Positions 34,648 to 47,486 are shown, counted from the first letter of the stretch. The stretch is 64,000 nucleotides of DNA from Dethiosulfovibrio salsuginis (GCF_900177735.1 NZ_FXBB01000009.1:1-64000); one strand, 5' to 3'. Notes: generated by a model from the letters alone, not told the origin. Numbers and translations: made by a program.

Positions 34648-35094
34648 GTGGAGCTTAGAGAGACCGTCCCTATAGCGGTAAAAGAGACTTTGGCTATGTT
34701 TAACCTGTCCGCCCAGGACGCAGGTGAGATGGAACAGGGCAGTCTGACCTCCGCCAACCAGGTCAACGTCCTCATAGGGCTAACAGAGGGCCTGAGGGGC
34801 AACCTGATGATAGGGCTATCCAGATCCCTCGCTATGACCATAGCTTCCGGCATGATGGGAGGCATGGAGGTAAAGGAAATGGACGTGATGGCCCGGTCGG
34901 CCATAGGGGAGCTGGGAAACCTGGTGTCCGCGTCGGCGGTGCTTAAGATGGAGAGGGAAGAGACCATCCAGATATCCCCTCCGACGGTGGCCATCGGAGA
35001 CAGGATGTTCCTCATGATAAGCAGGGCTCCCTCGACGGTAATCCAGTTTCAGGTCGGATCGGAGAGGCTCGCCATAAGATTCGCCCTGGAATAG
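34648..35094 (+). CDS. CheX-like CheY-P phosphatase, second copy
   Basis: A 148-residue relative of the preceding protein. The ExxN motif is Glu88-Leu-Gly-Asn91 in AIGELGNLV, within the family's long helix, followed by a second helix. Sequence divergence from the first copy is strong, so they may serve different receivers (two CheY-like proteins are encoded in this operon). The GTG start follows GGGGGTGTAGCCG, three bases after the previous stop. Confidence 0.75.
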   Translation: MELRETVPIAVKETLAMFNLSAQDAGEMEQGSLTSANQVNVLIGLTEGLRGNLMIGLSRSLAMTIASGMMGGMEVKEMDVMARSAIGELGNLVSASAVLKMEREETIQISPPTVAIGDRMFLMISRAPSTVIQFQVGSERLAIRFALE

Positions 35095-35125
35095 GCCAAG
35101 ACCCTTAGGAAAGGGGGGATCAGCC

Positions 35126-37021
35126 ATGGCCAACGACCCAAAGGACCTGGTGGACGACATAATAGGAGGAGACGAACAGGACTCGGAGTTTCTCCAGGAC
35201 TTCCTGGTGGAGACGAGAGAACACCTGAGCTCCATAGAGATAGCCGCCCTGGAGCTTGAGAGCGGAGGGGACATGAACATAGTCCACAGTATCTTCCGCT
35301 CCTTTCACACCATAAAAGGACTGGCGGGCTTTGTGAACCAACCTCTGGTCCAGAAGATAGCCCACAGGACCGAGACAGTCCTGGACGGATGCAGAAAGGG
35401 GACCGTTCCCCTGGGAAAAGCGGTGGTGGACGGCATACTGGCCTCCTCTGACCTCATCTCCCGGATATGTTCGGACCTCAACCTGCTGAAAGACCAGGGA
35501 TTTACCGCTCAGATAGAGGCCCATCTCCGTTATATGGAGAGCAAGGACTGGAGCGAGGTAGAGGAACCACGGGAAAAAATCCCCGGCAAGATAGGGGAGG
35601 TACTGATCAGTCAGGGCAAGCTGGATAGGGAAAAGGTAGAGGCTCTGCTTAAGTCCCAACAGGAACATCACCCCGACCTCAAGTTCGGCCAGGTGGCGGT
35701 TAAGGAGGGAGCCATAGCCCCCGATCAGGTGGTTCAGTCCCTCAGATCCCAGGAGACACCACAGGCTCCTCCGGAGGAAAAGGAGGTCCAGGAAAAGCCC
35801 GCCGCAACCCAACAGCACCATCCGACAGGAGACCAAGTCAGAATACCGACGTACAAGCTGGATAACCTGGTCAATATGCTAGGAGAGCTCCTCATAACCC
35901 AGTCCCAGGTGGAGCAGGAGGCCATCTCCCGGTTTGGTGCTAACGACAGCCTGGTGTCCCATCTACTCAGGATGTCCAGGATAACCAAGGAGATCCAGAA
36001 CACCTCCATGTCCCTCAGCATGATATCCCTTAAGACGACCCTCCAGAAGATACAGAGGATAGCCAGGGACACCGTCCAGGAGCTGGGCAAGTCGGTGGAC
36101 TTCAAAGTATCCGGCGAGGAGACCGAGATCGATCGAGGGGTAGCGGAGAAGATACTGGACCCTCTGGTACACCTGGTAAAAAACGCCATATCCCACGGAA
36201 TAGAGCTGCCGGAGGACCGAGAGGCCAAGGGGAAACCCAGAACCGGCACGGTGTCAGTGGACGCCTACAGCAAAAGAGGCAGCGTCTATATAGAGATATC
36301 CGACGACGGCAAAGGCCTTGATCCAGATCTGATCCTCCACAAGGCCATAGAGAAAAAGCTGGCTGACCAGTCGAGAAACTACAGCGACGACGAGATACTG
36401 AGCTTTATCTTCCTGCCGGGCTTCTCCACCCTCCAGACCGCCAACAACATATCCGGTCGAGGGGTAGGAATGGACGTAGTCAGGACGGAGATATCCAAGA
36501 CCGGAGGCAAGGTGGAGATTAAAAACAGCCCCGGACAGGGATGCTCTTTCGTCCTGAAGATCCCCATAAACATGGCGGTATTGAACGGCACGGTGCTGGA
36601 CATACTGGGAGAGCACTACATAATACCGACCCTCAACGTCAAGCAGATACTCAAGCCCGAGGAACACCAATGGATATCCGTAGGCGGCAAAGAGATAATG
36701 CTCAAGGTCCGAGAATCGGTCATACCTATGGTCCCTATAGCCGCCATCTTCGACAAGGAAGAACAGTTCGACAGAGAGTTAGACGGAGAGCTGATGGTCC
36801 TCATAGAGCTGGAACATCAGATTAAAGCCCTTCCGGTCCGGTCGGTAATAGGGAGACAGGAGATCGTTGTGAAGCCACTGGGCAAAGAGTTTGGATCCCT
36901 GGAGTTTGTATCAGGAGCGTCCATTCTCGGAGACGGCAAGGTCTCCCTTATACTGGACGTAGAGGCCCTTTTCAGAGACGGAGGTGAATCAACTTGGAGC
37001 AACTCAGCGGCAAATATCTGA
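35126..37021 (+). CDS. cheA: Chemotaxis histidine kinase CheA with MshEN-like repeats
   Basis: A 631-residue kinase. P1 (about 15-125) has the phosphorylated His61 in FHTIKGLAGF. The usual P2 CheY-docking domain is not recognisable; instead two 24-residue repeats of GxxLxxxGxIxxxxVxxxLxxQ type lie at 155-178 and 186-209, resembling the MshEN/GspE N-terminal c-di-GMP-binding motif. P3 dimerisation (about 235-300), P4 ATPase (HLVKNAISHGIE N-box, ISDDGKGLD, GRGVGMDVV) and P5 CheW-like (about 490-625) follow. AAGGGGGGATCAGCC precedes the ATG. It is coupled to cheW by overlap. Confidence 0.92.
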   Translation: MANDPKDLVDDIIGGDEQDSEFLQDFLVETREHLSSIEIAALELESGGDMNIVHSIFRSFHTIKGLAGFVNQPLVQKIAHRTETVLDGCRKGTVPLGKAVVDGILASSDLISRICSDLNLLKDQGFTAQIEAHLRYMESKDWSEVEEPREKIPGKIGEVLISQGKLDREKVEALLKSQQEHHPDLKFGQVAVKEGAIAPDQVVQSLRSQETPQAPPEEKEVQEKPAATQQHHPTGDQVRIPTYKLDNLVNMLGELLITQSQVEQEAISRFGANDSLVSHLLRMSRITKEIQNTSMSLSMISLKTTLQKIQRIARDTVQELGKSVDFKVSGEETEIDRGVAEKILDPLVHLVKNAISHGIELPEDREAKGKPRTGTVSVDAYSKRGSVYIEISDDGKGLDPDLILHKAIEKKLADQSRNYSDDEILSFIFLPGFSTLQTANNISGRGVGMDVVRTEISKTGGKVEIKNSPGQGCSFVLKIPINMAVLNGTVLDILGEHYIIPTLNVKQILKPEEHQWISVGGKEIMLKVRESVIPMVPIAAIFDKEEQFDRELDGELMVLIELEHQIKALPVRSVIGRQEIVVKPLGKEFGSLEFVSGASILGDGKVSLILDVEALFRDGGESTWSNSAANI

Positions 37022-37470
37022 CCTTTTCCCTGGGTAAGGAGGAGTACGGAATCCCTATAGGCAGGGTTAAGGAGATTATCGGAATGATGGAGATAACCGA
37101 GGTACCTAGGACGCCGTCCTTCATCCGAGGGGTAATAAACTTAAGGGGGAAGATCATCCCCCTTATGGACCTACGGCTCAAGTTCGGCCTCCAGGAAAAG
37201 GAGTACACCGAGCGGACCTGTATCATAGTGGTCGAGATGATAGGCGAGGAGCGGTCCATCCAGATGATGGGAGTGGTGGTCGACATGGTCTCCGAGGTGG
37301 TCAACATAACAGAAGGGGAGACCGAGGCCCCCCCTCAGTACGGCGGCGGACAGGTCCGCTTTCTGGCGGGAATGGGCAAGGTTAAAGGCAAGGTTGTCAT
37401 GCTTCTGGACGTTCATAAAGTGCTGGACGACCAGGAAATGGCCATGATCAAGGAGATAAAGGGGGCGTAG
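36994..37470 (+). CDS. cheW: Chemotaxis adaptor CheW
   Basis: A 158-residue coupling protein linking CheA to receptors. Two five-stranded barrels with the family motif RGVINLRGKIIPLMDLR are present. The TTG start lies 28 bases inside the cheA end and is preceded by GGAGGTG at proper spacing, so translation is coupled. Confidence 0.92.
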   Translation: MEQLSGKYLTFSLGKEEYGIPIGRVKEIIGMMEITEVPRTPSFIRGVINLRGKIIPLMDLRLKFGLQEKEYTERTCIIVVEMIGEERSIQMMGVVVDMVSEVVNITEGETEAPPQYGGGQVRFLAGMGKVKGKVVMLLDVHKVLDDQEMAMIKEIKGA

Positions 37471-37473
37471 GGT

Positions 37474-39468
37474 ATGTTCAAGAACGCAAAGCTCGCCGTA
37501 AAGATATCCTTCGGGTTCGCTATAGTCCTTTTAATAGCTATCGTCATAGGAAGCCTGGGGATATTCAACATGAAAAACGTCCAAAAAGAGGCCACCGAGC
37601 TGGCGGAGATGAACGTCCCGGAGATCGACGTCGCCAGCCGGATGGAGAGACGGGCCAGAGAGACCATGTACGAGATAAGGGGCTACGGCTACACGGAAAA
37701 CGAGACCATGCTCACCGCGGGCAAGGCCCACTTAACCAGACTGATAGAGCTTTTCGGTGAAGGGCAGGAGCTGGTATCCCGGTATCCCCAGGGTCTTAAG
37801 AACTTCGGAGAATCGGCCCAGACCGCCAAAAGACACGCCGAGACCTACCTCCAGCTCGTCGATGAGACCGAGTCAAACGTCGCCCAGATGAACCGCATAA
37901 GGGCCAGCATGAACGACGCAGCGGGTAGCTTCATCCGAGCCACCTCCGATTATCTGGACAACATGAACCGAAAGATGGACGACCATATAACCTACTCGGA
38001 CGTCTCGGCGATAAAGGGCAGGATAGCCAAGATAAACGACGTAAACAAAGTGCTTGACCTGGGCAACGAGGTCCGAATAGCCACCTGGAGGAGCTTAGCG
38101 GAGAGGGACGTCAAGGGAATCAGAGACGTCCTGCCTAACTTCGACAAGATGGACTCTATCCTCGCCGCCTTGAGGTCCAACACCACCGAGCAGGAGGACC
38201 TGAGGAGCCTCGACCAGATCGGCCAGCACGCCAGACAGTACGGCACCTACATGACCCAGCTGGCCCAGGCCTTCGAGCACCATGACGTTCTGGCCGCCAA
38301 AAGGGTAGAGACAGGGGACTTTATACTGGCCTTAGCGGATCAGGAGGCCAGACACGGAATGGACAGCACCGTCAAGATAGCCAACGGAGCGGTCTCCAGT
38401 TTGTCCAGCGCCTCAACGGTGCTGGTGATAGGGCTTATTGTGGCGGTTATAGCAGGATCGCTTTTAGCCTTCGTCATAACCTTAAGCATCACCAAGCCTA
38501 TAGGTAGAATATCCCAGATACTCTCCGAAGGGGCCAGCCAGGTGGCGTCGGCTTCGGGCCAGCTTTCGGAGGCCAGCCAACAGCTGGCGGAGGGAAGCTC
38601 GGAACTGGCTTCGTCAATAGAGGAGACCTCGGCGACGCTGCAACAGTCGTCCTCTATGGTCAGACAGAACAACGAAAACACCAAACAGGCAGCAAGCCTC
38701 TCCAAGCAGGCCATGGAATCCGCCGAGGGCGGCAACAGAGAGATGAACCAGATGATGGTCTCTATGGGAGAGCTCAAAAAATCCAGCGACGACATAGCCA
38801 AAATAATAAAGGTCATAGACGAGATAGCCTTCCAGACAAACATACTGGCCCTCAACGCAGCGGTAGAGGCAGCCAGAGCGGGAGAGGCGGGAATGGGCTT
38901 TGCTGTGGTAGCGGAGGAAGTTCGTAACCTTGCCCAAAGAAGTGCCCAGGCCGCCAAGGACACCGCTTCGATCATAGAGACCAACATCGAGCTGTCCCAG
39001 GCGGGAGTGGCGGTGGCGGAGAAGGTGAAGACCTCCCTTGAGGAGATCTCCACAGGGTCCAGAAAGGTCAGCGAACTGGTGGACGAGATAACCGCCGCGA
39101 GCCAGGAGCAGGCCCAGGGGATAGAGCAGATCAACAAGGCTATCCTACAGATGGACCAGGTAACCCAGAACACCGCGTCGAACGCCGAGGAGAGTGCGTC
39201 CGCCTCTGAGGAGCTAAACGCCCAGGCTGAGAGCATGAACGAGGCGGTCCAGAACCTGATAGCCCTCATAAACGGCGCAAAAGGGATGTCTCAGTCTCTG
39301 GCTATAGCCCCTCCGGCATACGAGCACAAACAGTCGAAGAGACAGGCCCCAGTTCATACACAAAAGCCTAAGATGACCACAAAGGCCAGACAGCCTAAGC
39401 CCGACTCATCCCACGTGGTTCACCCCGAGGACGTTATACCTCTGGAGGACGACCTTCAGGATTTTTAA
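37474..39468 (+). CDS. Methyl-accepting chemotaxis protein encoded in the che operon
   Basis: A 664-residue receptor. TM1 is at about 10-32, a long helical extracytoplasmic domain (four-helix-bundle or HBM-like) at about 35-305, TM2 at about 308-332 ([20 protein letters not shown]), then HAMP and a signalling hairpin with tip [20 protein letters not shown]. The C-terminal tail (about 610-664) is rich in Lys, Gln and Pro and ends EDDLQDF, a flexible tail of the kind that tethers adaptation enzymes, though it is not the NWETF pentapeptide. Three bases after cheW. Confidence 0.92.
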   Translation: MFKNAKLAVKISFGFAIVLLIAIVIGSLGIFNMKNVQKEATELAEMNVPEIDVASRMERRARETMYEIRGYGYTENETMLTAGKAHLTRLIELFGEGQELVSRYPQGLKNFGESAQTAKRHAETYLQLVDETESNVAQMNRIRASMNDAAGSFIRATSDYLDNMNRKMDDHITYSDVSAIKGRIAKINDVNKVLDLGNEVRIATWRSLAERDVKGIRDVLPNFDKMDSILAALRSNTTEQEDLRSLDQIGQHARQYGTYMTQLAQAFEHHDVLAAKRVETGDFILALADQEARHGMDSTVKIANGAVSSLSSASTVLVIGLIVAVIAGSLLAFVITLSITKPIGRISQILSEGASQVASASGQLSEASQQLAEGSSELASSIEETSATLQQSSSMVRQNNENTKQAASLSKQAMESAEGGNREMNQMMVSMGELKKSSDDIAKIIKVIDEIAFQTNILALNAAVEAARAGEAGMGFAVVAEEVRNLAQRSAQAAKDTASIIETNIELSQAGVAVAEKVKTSLEEISTGSRKVSELVDEITAASQEQAQGIEQINKAILQMDQVTQNTASNAEESASASEELNAQAESMNEAVQNLIALINGAKGMSQSLAIAPPAYEHKQSKRQAPVHTQKPKMTTKARQPKPDSSHVVHPEDVIPLEDDLQDF

Positions 39469-39477
39469 GGTGAAGCC

Positions 39478-40293
39478 ATGAACCCAAAGTCCATGACCGA
39501 TAACCAGTTCCTCAAGTATCAGGATCTCATATATCGCCGGCTTGGCATACTCTACAAGGAAGAGAAGAGGGACATGCTTCTAGGCAAGGTATCGAAGCAC
39601 ATGAGGACCATGGGGATAGAGAGCTACGATCAGTTCTTTCAGATCATACGGTCTGCAGGGGAAAGCGATAAGGCATGGACCGACCTGGTGGACGACATCA
39701 CCATACACACCACCAACTACTTTCGAGAGAGAAACCACTTCGACTATATCTCCCGAAACGTGGAGACCATAATCAAGAACAATCCGAGAATAGCCCAGAG
39801 GGCGGAGGTCCGAGGATGGAGCTCCGCCTGCTCCACCGGAGAGGAAGCCTACACTCTGGCCATGGTCCTTAAAGACTGTATGGGAGAGAGGGCCGTCCCT
39901 AAAATCCTGGCCACCGACGTCAGCAAAGGATCGATGGCAAAGGCCATAAAGGGAGAGTACCGAAAGGACATCCGGCGAGACGTTGACCCTTTGATCCTAC
40001 AGAGATACTTTATCCGAGTGGGGGAGAACTACAAAGTCAACAAGGATATAAGGAGATTTATCACCTTCAGGAGCTTCAACCTGGCGGATAACTTCCCCTT
40101 CAGGGACACCTTCGACCTGATATTCTGTAGAAACGTCATGATCTACTTTTCGCCGGAGATGCAGCAGTCGCTGCTCAACAAACTGTACAGGGCCCTCACC
40201 CCTGGGGGGCTGCTTTTCATCGGTCATTCGGAAAGCCTCATAGGAAAGGTCCACCGATTTCAGTACATCCAGCCTACGGTGTACATGAGGTAG
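39478..40293 (+). CDS. cheR: Chemoreceptor methyltransferase CheR
   Basis: A 271-residue enzyme that methylates glutamates on receptors using SAM. N-terminal helical domain (about 1-75), then the SAM-binding region with TTNYFRERNHF, CSTGEEAYTLAM and FCRNVMIYF, all family hallmarks. It follows the receptor gene by nine bases, and its ATG has AAGGTGAAGCC upstream. Confidence 0.93.
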   Translation: MNPKSMTDNQFLKYQDLIYRRLGILYKEEKRDMLLGKVSKHMRTMGIESYDQFFQIIRSAGESDKAWTDLVDDITIHTTNYFRERNHFDYISRNVETIIKNNPRIAQRAEVRGWSSACSTGEEAYTLAMVLKDCMGERAVPKILATDVSKGSMAKAIKGEYRKDIRRDVDPLILQRYFIRVGENYKVNKDIRRFITFRSFNLADNFPFRDTFDLIFCRNVMIYFSPEMQQSLLNKLYRALTPGGLLFIGHSESLIGKVHRFQYIQPTVYMR

Positions 40294-40327
40294 CCTTAAA
40301 GATCCAAGAGGAAGGAGGAGATAGTCC

Positions 40328-40718
40328 GTGAAAATCCTGGTTTTCGAGGACGACCCGGTATGCGCCACGGTCCTCAGGGAGATAGTGCGTCCCATGGGTG
40401 ACTGCCACGTGGCATACGACCCCTGCGACGGAGTGGAGCTGTTTAAAAAAGCTCTGGAGGATGGAGTTCCGTACGACTGCGTTTTTATGGACATTATGAT
40501 GCCAAAAATGGACGGCCATCAGGCCCTCAACGAGATAAGGAAGGAAGAGGCTAAAAGGGACATATGGGGGCTGGACTCGGTGAAGGTCGTCATGGTGACC
40601 GCCCTTGGTGACTTCGACACCATAAAAAAATCCTTCAGAGGACAGTGCGACGGGTATCTTGTAAAGCCTATCAGAAAAAAACAGGTTTTTCAGATACTGC
40701 GAGAGCTGGAGATTCTGG

Positions 40719-40735
<17 letters not shown>
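40328..40735 (+). CDS. Second CheY-like single-domain response regulator
   Basis: A 135-residue receiver. Phosphoacceptor Asp55 in CVFMDIMMPKMDG, acidic pair FEDD, Thr in VMVTALG and Lys in YLVKPI are in place. It differs clearly from the first CheY and may act as a phosphate sink or act on another output. The GTG start follows GGAAGGAGGAGA. Its end overlaps the cheD start by 17 bases. Confidence 0.88.
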
Positions 40736-42253
<1,518 letters not shown>

Positions 42254-42256
42254 CGG

Positions 42257-45097
42257 TCACAGAGAGTCGGCCATCTGCTCCCTCATGGAGTAAAGGCCCT
42301 CAAGGGCCGAAGCGGCCTCCTGACGCAATCGCCTGAACAGGGCGGAGGCCTGTTCCTTATCCCCACTCCTAGCGGTTTCCTCCAGCAAAGAAGCGGTCTC
42401 CCTGGCCTCCCAGGCCGCCAGGGAGCTCAGCATACCTTTCATCCTGACAGCCCCTTTCTCTGCTCCATCCCAGTCCTCCATACCGATAGCAGCGTAGGTC
42501 AGATCGGATATTCTGGGAAACTCCGACTCAAAAGATGAAATTATCCCAGCCAGTATCTCCAGATCTCCCCCGATAAGGTCCATAAGCTCGTCCCTGGCGA
42601 TCGGATCGCCGGAGGGCAGAGGAGGAGGAAGGACAGCACGATCCCGGGATTTCCCCGAGGGGACCATCCTCTCCAGTGCATCCGCAAGCTGCTTCGGCCT
42701 GACCGGCTTAGGCAGATAGCCGTCCATTCCGGCTGCCAAACATCGATCCCGATCGTCCTGGGTGACGTGGGCGGTCAGGGCGACTATCGGAACGTGAGCG
42801 CCGGACCGTCTCTCCCTCTCCCTTATACGCCTGGTGGCCTCCAGGCCGTCCATCTCGGGCATCTGGATATCCATCAGCACACCGTCGTAGGAGGTCGTGG
42901 ACAGGGCCAGAAGGGCCTCCTTGCCGTTGGCCACCGCGTCGGACCTATAGCCCAGCTTTTCCAGGAGCCTGATTATGACCTTACGGTTTGTCATAGTGTC
43001 CTCGACGACCAATATCTTAGGCGATCTCCCTCTCCTGATCGGGAGCGATTCGGACAGAGACTCCCTCAAAGGCCACGACGGGATAATTCCGTCCCTCACA
43101 ACCTTAAGGGGAAGTTTTACGGAAAAGATCGCACCCTGTCCCTCGTGAGACTCTACCTCTAGAGTTCCTCCCATTAGATCGACCAGTTTTTTCGATATCG
43201 CCAGGCCAAGCCCTGTACCTCCGAAACGCCTGGTGGCCGAGGGATCCGCCTGGGTGAAAGGTCGAAATAGATCGTTTATCTTATCCTCCGATACGCCTAT
43301 ACCGGTGTCCGACACGTCGAACCTAAGCATCTCCGTTCCCTCGGTATCTCCCATAGGAGCAGAGGTTACGATCAGTGAGACGTAGCCCTCTTTGGTGAAC
43401 TTTATCCCATTGGAGAGAAGGTTTAGCAGGACCTGCCTGATCCTCCCTGGATCTCCCTCCACCACGATAGGTACGTCCGGGGCGACCCCACCCATGAGCT
43501 CCAGCCCTTTTTCCCGGGCCTGATGGCTGACGAGGTCGAGGGTTTCCTCCACCATCAGACCTATATCGAAGGGGAACCTCTCCAGGGAGAGCTTTCCTGT
43601 CTCTATCTTGGAAAAATCCAGTATCTCGCTGATTATCTCGAGCAACGCCTCTCCGGAGGATGCTATGGTCTTTACGTAGTCCTTCTGCTCCTCGTTCAGT
43701 TCGGTGTCCCAGAGCAGATGGGCCATACCGATCACCCCGTTCAGAGGGGTCCGTATCTCGTGGCTCATGTTGGCCAAAAAATCGCTTTTAGCCTTCTCCG
43801 CCGCCTCCGCCGATAACCTGGCCTGTATGAGGAAATCCTCAAGACCCTTTCTGGAGGATATATCCTGAAAGACCGTGGCGAACTCCAGGTCTCCTACCTT
43901 GTAGGCGTTTACGGCGTAATATCTGTCCAGAGGAGGGGAATACTGCTCAAAGGATATAGGCTCTCCGGTCAGTACGACCTCGCCGTAACGGCGGATAAAG
44001 TCGGTCTTCTCTACGCCTGGCAAAACCTCGGTTACCTTTTTCCCCAGGATCTCGTCCGCCTTAAGGCCGGTGTGGACCTCAAAGGCGGGGTTTACCTCCA
44101 AAAACACGTAGTCCACCGGTTCTCCTCTATCGTTCAGGATAATCCTGTGAACCGCCACTCCGTTAAAACTCTCCGCAACAAGTTTCCTGGAGCGAACCTC
44201 GCTTTCCCGGAGGGCTTCCTCGGTCTCCCGCTTGAAGATCACCCCTCCTATAAGATCCACCGCCGTGGAGATAAGGGATACGTCGCTATCGCTCCATTTT
44301 CTGGCCATCGAGGAGTCGAACCTCATTACCCCCAGCGGAACGGAGCCCTTGCCTACCATAGGGACGCATAGCATGGCCCCGATGCCCTGAGCCATGAGGA
44401 GGGTTCGATCACACCGATCGTCCCAGGCTGACAGGTCCTCCACCGAGACGAACTCCCCTGAGGCAAGGCAATGGCATCTATCGGGAAGACAGTTGGTCAC
44501 AGGGGAAGTACCCTCTCTGCACCACTGATGGCATAGGATCACTCCTTCGTTATGGGCTCGAAAGATAGAACATCGATCCAGATCGAAAATGGCACCTAGC
44601 CCACTCAACGCATCATCCAGGGCGCAGGAAAGGTCGTCGTCTGGCATGGTTGCGAACCTTGAAGCCATCCGAGATATAATTCCCTGAAAGGCAAGCTGGA
44701 ACTCTTTGAACTTCCTGGACCTGTAGGATTCGGAGACGTCTCTGAAGATGAGCACCACCCCGGAGATGTCGCCGTATTCGTCCAGCACCGGGGTCGCCCT
44801 GTTGGCTATATGTACCGAGCCTCCATCCAGGGATAGGAGAATCGTATCGTTTGATAGATCGACGGCCAACCCTGTAGAGAGGACCTTATTAACCGGATTA
44901 TCGACCGCCACACCGTCTTTTCTGTAGACCTTAAACACCGAGTCGATGGGCTGCCCGATAGCGTTGCCATCTCTCCAGCCTGTGAGATCCTCAGCGACGG
45001 GGTTGATCTCGGTGACGACCCCGGACGTATCGGTCCCAATGACTCCGTCACCTATGGATCTCAGCACCGCAGCGAGCCTTTTTTCCGACATCTCCAC
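42257..45097 (-). CDS. Hybrid sensor histidine kinase (PAS-GAF-PAS-HisKA-HATPase-REC-HPt-like)
   Basis: A 946-residue cytosolic kinase. PAS (about 1-115), GAF (about 130-300; contains several Cys and His), PAS (about 305-420), HisKA with H-box [15 protein letters not shown], HATPase (N-box [18 protein letters not shown]), receiver (about 700-820; Asp in [12 protein letters not shown]) and a C-terminal HPt-like fold. In the HPt the expected histidine is replaced: [11 protein letters not shown] stands where AHxLKG is normal, so phosphotransfer cannot occur there. GTG start with GAGGTG upstream. A stand-alone HPt at 47114 could take over. Confidence 0.9.
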   Translation of the reverse strand: MEMSEKRLAAVLRSIGDGVIGTDTSGVVTEINPVAEDLTGWRDGNAIGQPIDSVFKVYRKDGVAVDNPVNKVLSTGLAVDLSNDTILLSLDGGSVHIANRATPVLDEYGDISGVVLIFRDVSESYRSRKFKEFQLAFQGIISRMASRFATMPDDDLSCALDDALSGLGAIFDLDRCSIFRAHNEGVILCHQWCREGTSPVTNCLPDRCHCLASGEFVSVEDLSAWDDRCDRTLLMAQGIGAMLCVPMVGKGSVPLGVMRFDSSMARKWSDSDVSLISTAVDLIGGVIFKRETEEALRESEVRSRKLVAESFNGVAVHRIILNDRGEPVDYVFLEVNPAFEVHTGLKADEILGKKVTEVLPGVEKTDFIRRYGEVVLTGEPISFEQYSPPLDRYYAVNAYKVGDLEFATVFQDISSRKGLEDFLIQARLSAEAAEKAKSDFLANMSHEIRTPLNGVIGMAHLLWDTELNEEQKDYVKTIASSGEALLEIISEILDFSKIETGKLSLERFPFDIGLMVEETLDLVSHQAREKGLELMGGVAPDVPIVVEGDPGRIRQVLLNLLSNGIKFTKEGYVSLIVTSAPMGDTEGTEMLRFDVSDTGIGVSEDKINDLFRPFTQADPSATRRFGGTGLGLAISKKLVDLMGGTLEVESHEGQGAIFSVKLPLKVVRDGIIPSWPLRESLSESLPIRRGRSPKILVVEDTMTNRKVIIRLLEKLGYRSDAVANGKEALLALSTTSYDGVLMDIQMPEMDGLEATRRIRERERRSGAHVPIVALTAHVTQDDRDRCLAAGMDGYLPKPVRPKQLADALERMVPSGKSRDRAVLPPPLPSGDPIARDELMDLIGGDLEILAGIISSFESEFPRISDLTYAAIGMEDWDGAEKGAVRMKGMLSSLAAWEARETASLLEETARSGDKEQASALFRRLRQEAASALEGLYSMREQMADSL

Positions 45098-45156
45098 CGA
45101 TAATCACCTCTCTCTATCGTAGATAATAGCACGAAAGGACAGCGCTTTAAAATGAC

Positions 45157-45189
45157 CGAGGCGGCTCCCAATATGTGGGAACCGCCTCG
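45157..45189. terminator. Hairpin, likely terminator of the MCP gene at 45254
   Basis: CGAGGCGG-CTCCCA pairs with TGGGAA-CCGCCTCG (one mismatch) around ATATG. On the minus strand it is followed by GTCATTTTAAAG. It lies between the MCP gene and the start of the hybrid kinase gene. Confidence 0.5.
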
Positions 45190-45253
45190 CCAAAGGAGCC
45201 TTCATATTTAGGTTTAGGGCAAAAATCCCCAAACACCCCTTACATTTTTTGAG

Positions 45254-46945
45254 TTATACCTTGAACTGGCTTAGATGCCGTCTCATCTCCTCCATTCCCT
45301 CAAGGAGTATTTGGGACTGAGACTCCACCGACTCGAAAGCCCTCTGGGCCTCCTCGGTGAACGAACCTATTCCGCCGAGCCTCTCCACTATGTCGGAGGT
45401 CCCCTGGGCTATGCTGTCCACGGCGTTGGCCATCTCGGTGCTGGACATGGATTGGGCGGTGCTGAGCTCGGAAACCTCGTTCATGACGCCGTCCACAAGC
45501 CTTATCTCCTCCATGCTGGACCTAAGTTTGTTCTGAAGCTGGCCGGTTCTCTCCACCACCAATTTAAGGGCTTTTTCCTCCTCCACCGTTCCCTGGATGG
45601 AATCCTGGGCGTGTGAGGCAAGGGTCTCTATAAGAGATGAAATCTCTCCGGCGGACTTGTTGGACTCCTCGGCGAGCTTACGAACCTCCTCGGCGACCAC
45701 CGCAAAGCCTCTGCCCGCCTCACCGGCTCTGGCTGCCTCGATGGCGGCGTTAAGGGCTAAGAGGTTGGTCTGGTCCGCTATGCCAGTTATAGCACCGACA
45801 AATCCGGTTATAGATTCCACCGCACCGGCTAAGGCGGAGATCCTTTCCCTGTTTTTCTGCGACCTGAGGCTGACGCCGTTTATCTCCTCGACGACGTCGT
45901 TCATCTCTTTAGCCACTTCCTTGGTGAAACCGAAGGTCTTAGCGGACGCGGAGACACCTCTCTCCGAGGCACTTGCCACCGAGGACGCCGTCGCCGCCAT
46001 CTCCTCGACGCCGGCGTTGGACTCCTCCACCGCCGCCGCGTTGGTCTCGGAAAGGCTGACTATCTCCTCTACCGCCTCTTTTACCCTGTCGATAGAGCCC
46101 TTGGAGCTACGGGACAGGTCGGAAAGGGTCTCAGAATCGTGGCCCAGCCTGCTGGCGATGGCCATGACGTCCTCGATAAGGTGGGAAAGCTTCTCCATAA
46201 ACTGGTTCATAGAGGAGCCTAGGCGACCGACCTCGTCGGTGGTGCTGATGCCTATCCTGACGGTGAGGTCTCCCTCTCCCTCCCCTAGATCTCGAACCAC
46301 GTCGGTCATTTTTCTAAGAGGAGAGGCGACCCTCAGCAGCAACAGGACGTTTAGGATCAGGACCCCTGTAAAAACCGCCACCGCTATGAAAGCGATCCTA
46401 CCGGTTATGGAGCTCTGGGTCTGAGCGGCCTCGGAGCTGAAAGAGGATATAAGCTGATCCTTTGTGGCTACGCTGGCGAGCCTCAGATCCTCAAGATAGG
46501 CTATATTGAGGCCAACCTCCACCGACCCTATTCTCTTGCCGTCGTGCATGATAGGCGCTTCAAAGGCTTTAACCGAATCTCCTGCTTTGACCTCTCCGGC
46601 GAGAGGAGAGCCTTTATCGTCGTATATGACCGAGTAGGAGACGTTCGGGACGCTCAACATCCCCTCGGCGTACTCGTTAAGGGCGGCGTCGTTGAAGTCC
46701 CACAGAGGCCCGGCGGAGATCCAGGCCAGATAGGTAGACATGGCACGGCCATAGCCATCAGCGGCCCTCTCGTCGCTCTCGTTTTTGTTCTTAATGTCGT
46801 CGTTGAGCATCCTCTCGGCCACGGCTTCCACCGACTGGGACATTCTGTCCACCCCTTTGATGGCCACAAAAGCCAGAGAGCCTGCCAGAACGATCATGCT
46901 TAAAGCGATCAAAACACCTAGTTTTGAGACGATGCTCTTAGACAT
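45254..46945 (-). CDS. Methyl-accepting chemotaxis protein (sCache type)
   Basis: A 563-residue receptor. ATG 46945 was chosen because GGGAGG precedes it. TM1 is at about 5-28, a short extracytoplasmic single-Cache-like domain at about 30-180, TM2 at about 185-208 ([21 protein letters not shown]), then HAMP with a clear [13 protein letters not shown] and a signalling domain with tip [20 protein letters not shown]. It is a separate unit, downstream of which lies the hybrid kinase on the same strand. Confidence 0.92.
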   Translation of the reverse strand: MSKSIVSKLGVLIALSMIVLAGSLAFVAIKGVDRMSQSVEAVAERMLNDDIKNKNESDERAADGYGRAMSTYLAWISAGPLWDFNDAALNEYAEGMLSVPNVSYSVIYDDKGSPLAGEVKAGDSVKAFEAPIMHDGKRIGSVEVGLNIAYLEDLRLASVATKDQLISSFSSEAAQTQSSITGRIAFIAVAVFTGVLILNVLLLLRVASPLRKMTDVVRDLGEGEGDLTVRIGISTTDEVGRLGSSMNQFMEKLSHLIEDVMAIASRLGHDSETLSDLSRSSKGSIDRVKEAVEEIVSLSETNAAAVEESNAGVEEMAATASSVASASERGVSASAKTFGFTKEVAKEMNDVVEEINGVSLRSQKNRERISALAGAVESITGFVGAITGIADQTNLLALNAAIEAARAGEAGRGFAVVAEEVRKLAEESNKSAGEISSLIETLASHAQDSIQGTVEEEKALKLVVERTGQLQNKLRSSMEEIRLVDGVMNEVSELSTAQSMSSTEMANAVDSIAQGTSDIVERLGGIGSFTEEAQRAFESVESQSQILLEGMEEMRRHLSQFKV

Positions 46946-47113
46946 CCAAAAACCTCCCATCGTAAACTCGATAACCTTAAGAAAAAAATCCTAGATAGAT
47001 ATATCGTTATTGTACATCAGTTCGACTAAAAAATCTCTAGGGATAGGCAAAAATTGGAATTATCTCTGTCACCCTGATAGAATCGTCTCGAGCACAGAAC
47101 GGAGGTAGCGTAG

Positions 47114-47455
47114 ATGATAGACAGAGAGGACCTTATGGAGATAGTGGACAACGACGACGAGATCCTGTCGGAGCTGATTCTAGCCTTCGACGAGGACTAC
47201 GACCCTATCGTAAAAAGACTGGAGGTCACGATAGCCGAAGGTGAGTTGATACACCGAACGAGGGACGCCCATAGCCTAAAGGGAATTTTCAGCACCCTCG
47301 GCGCCTCGGAGGCCAGGGATATAGCCGCCAAGCTCGAGACAGCCATGAAAGAAGGCGATCTCCCTGCATCCGAAGCCCTCCTGGGAGAGATTCTGAAGGC
47401 GGGAGAGGCGGTTAAGACGGAGGCGAGAGATATCCTATCGGACCTCAGAGGTTAA
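47114..47455 (+). CDS. Stand-alone HPt phosphotransfer protein
   Basis: A 113-residue four-helix HPt domain. The phosphorylatable His53 is in the canonical RDAHSLKGIFSTLGA. GGAGGTAG precedes the ATG. It lies between a receptor gene and birA, and near a hybrid kinase whose own HPt has lost its histidine, so it is a good candidate for the missing phosphorelay step. A partner receiver could be that kinase's own or another regulator. Confidence 0.88.
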   Translation: MIDREDLMEIVDNDDEILSELILAFDEDYDPIVKRLEVTIAEGELIHRTRDAHSLKGIFSTLGASEARDIAAKLETAMKEGDLPASEALLGEILKAGEAVKTEARDILSDLRG

Positions 47456-47486
47456 AAAGCCCCAAAAAGGAGGCAGACCGATAAAG

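Noticed and set aside
38340-39269. A 309-codon minus-strand frame rich in Ser and Ala
   Set aside because: Antisense to the highly repetitive coiled-coil of the MCP gene; such shadows are expected.
37474-39468. C-terminal NWETF-type CheR tether on the MCP
   Set aside because: The tail is flexible and acidic but ends EDDLQDF, which does not match the known pentapeptide.
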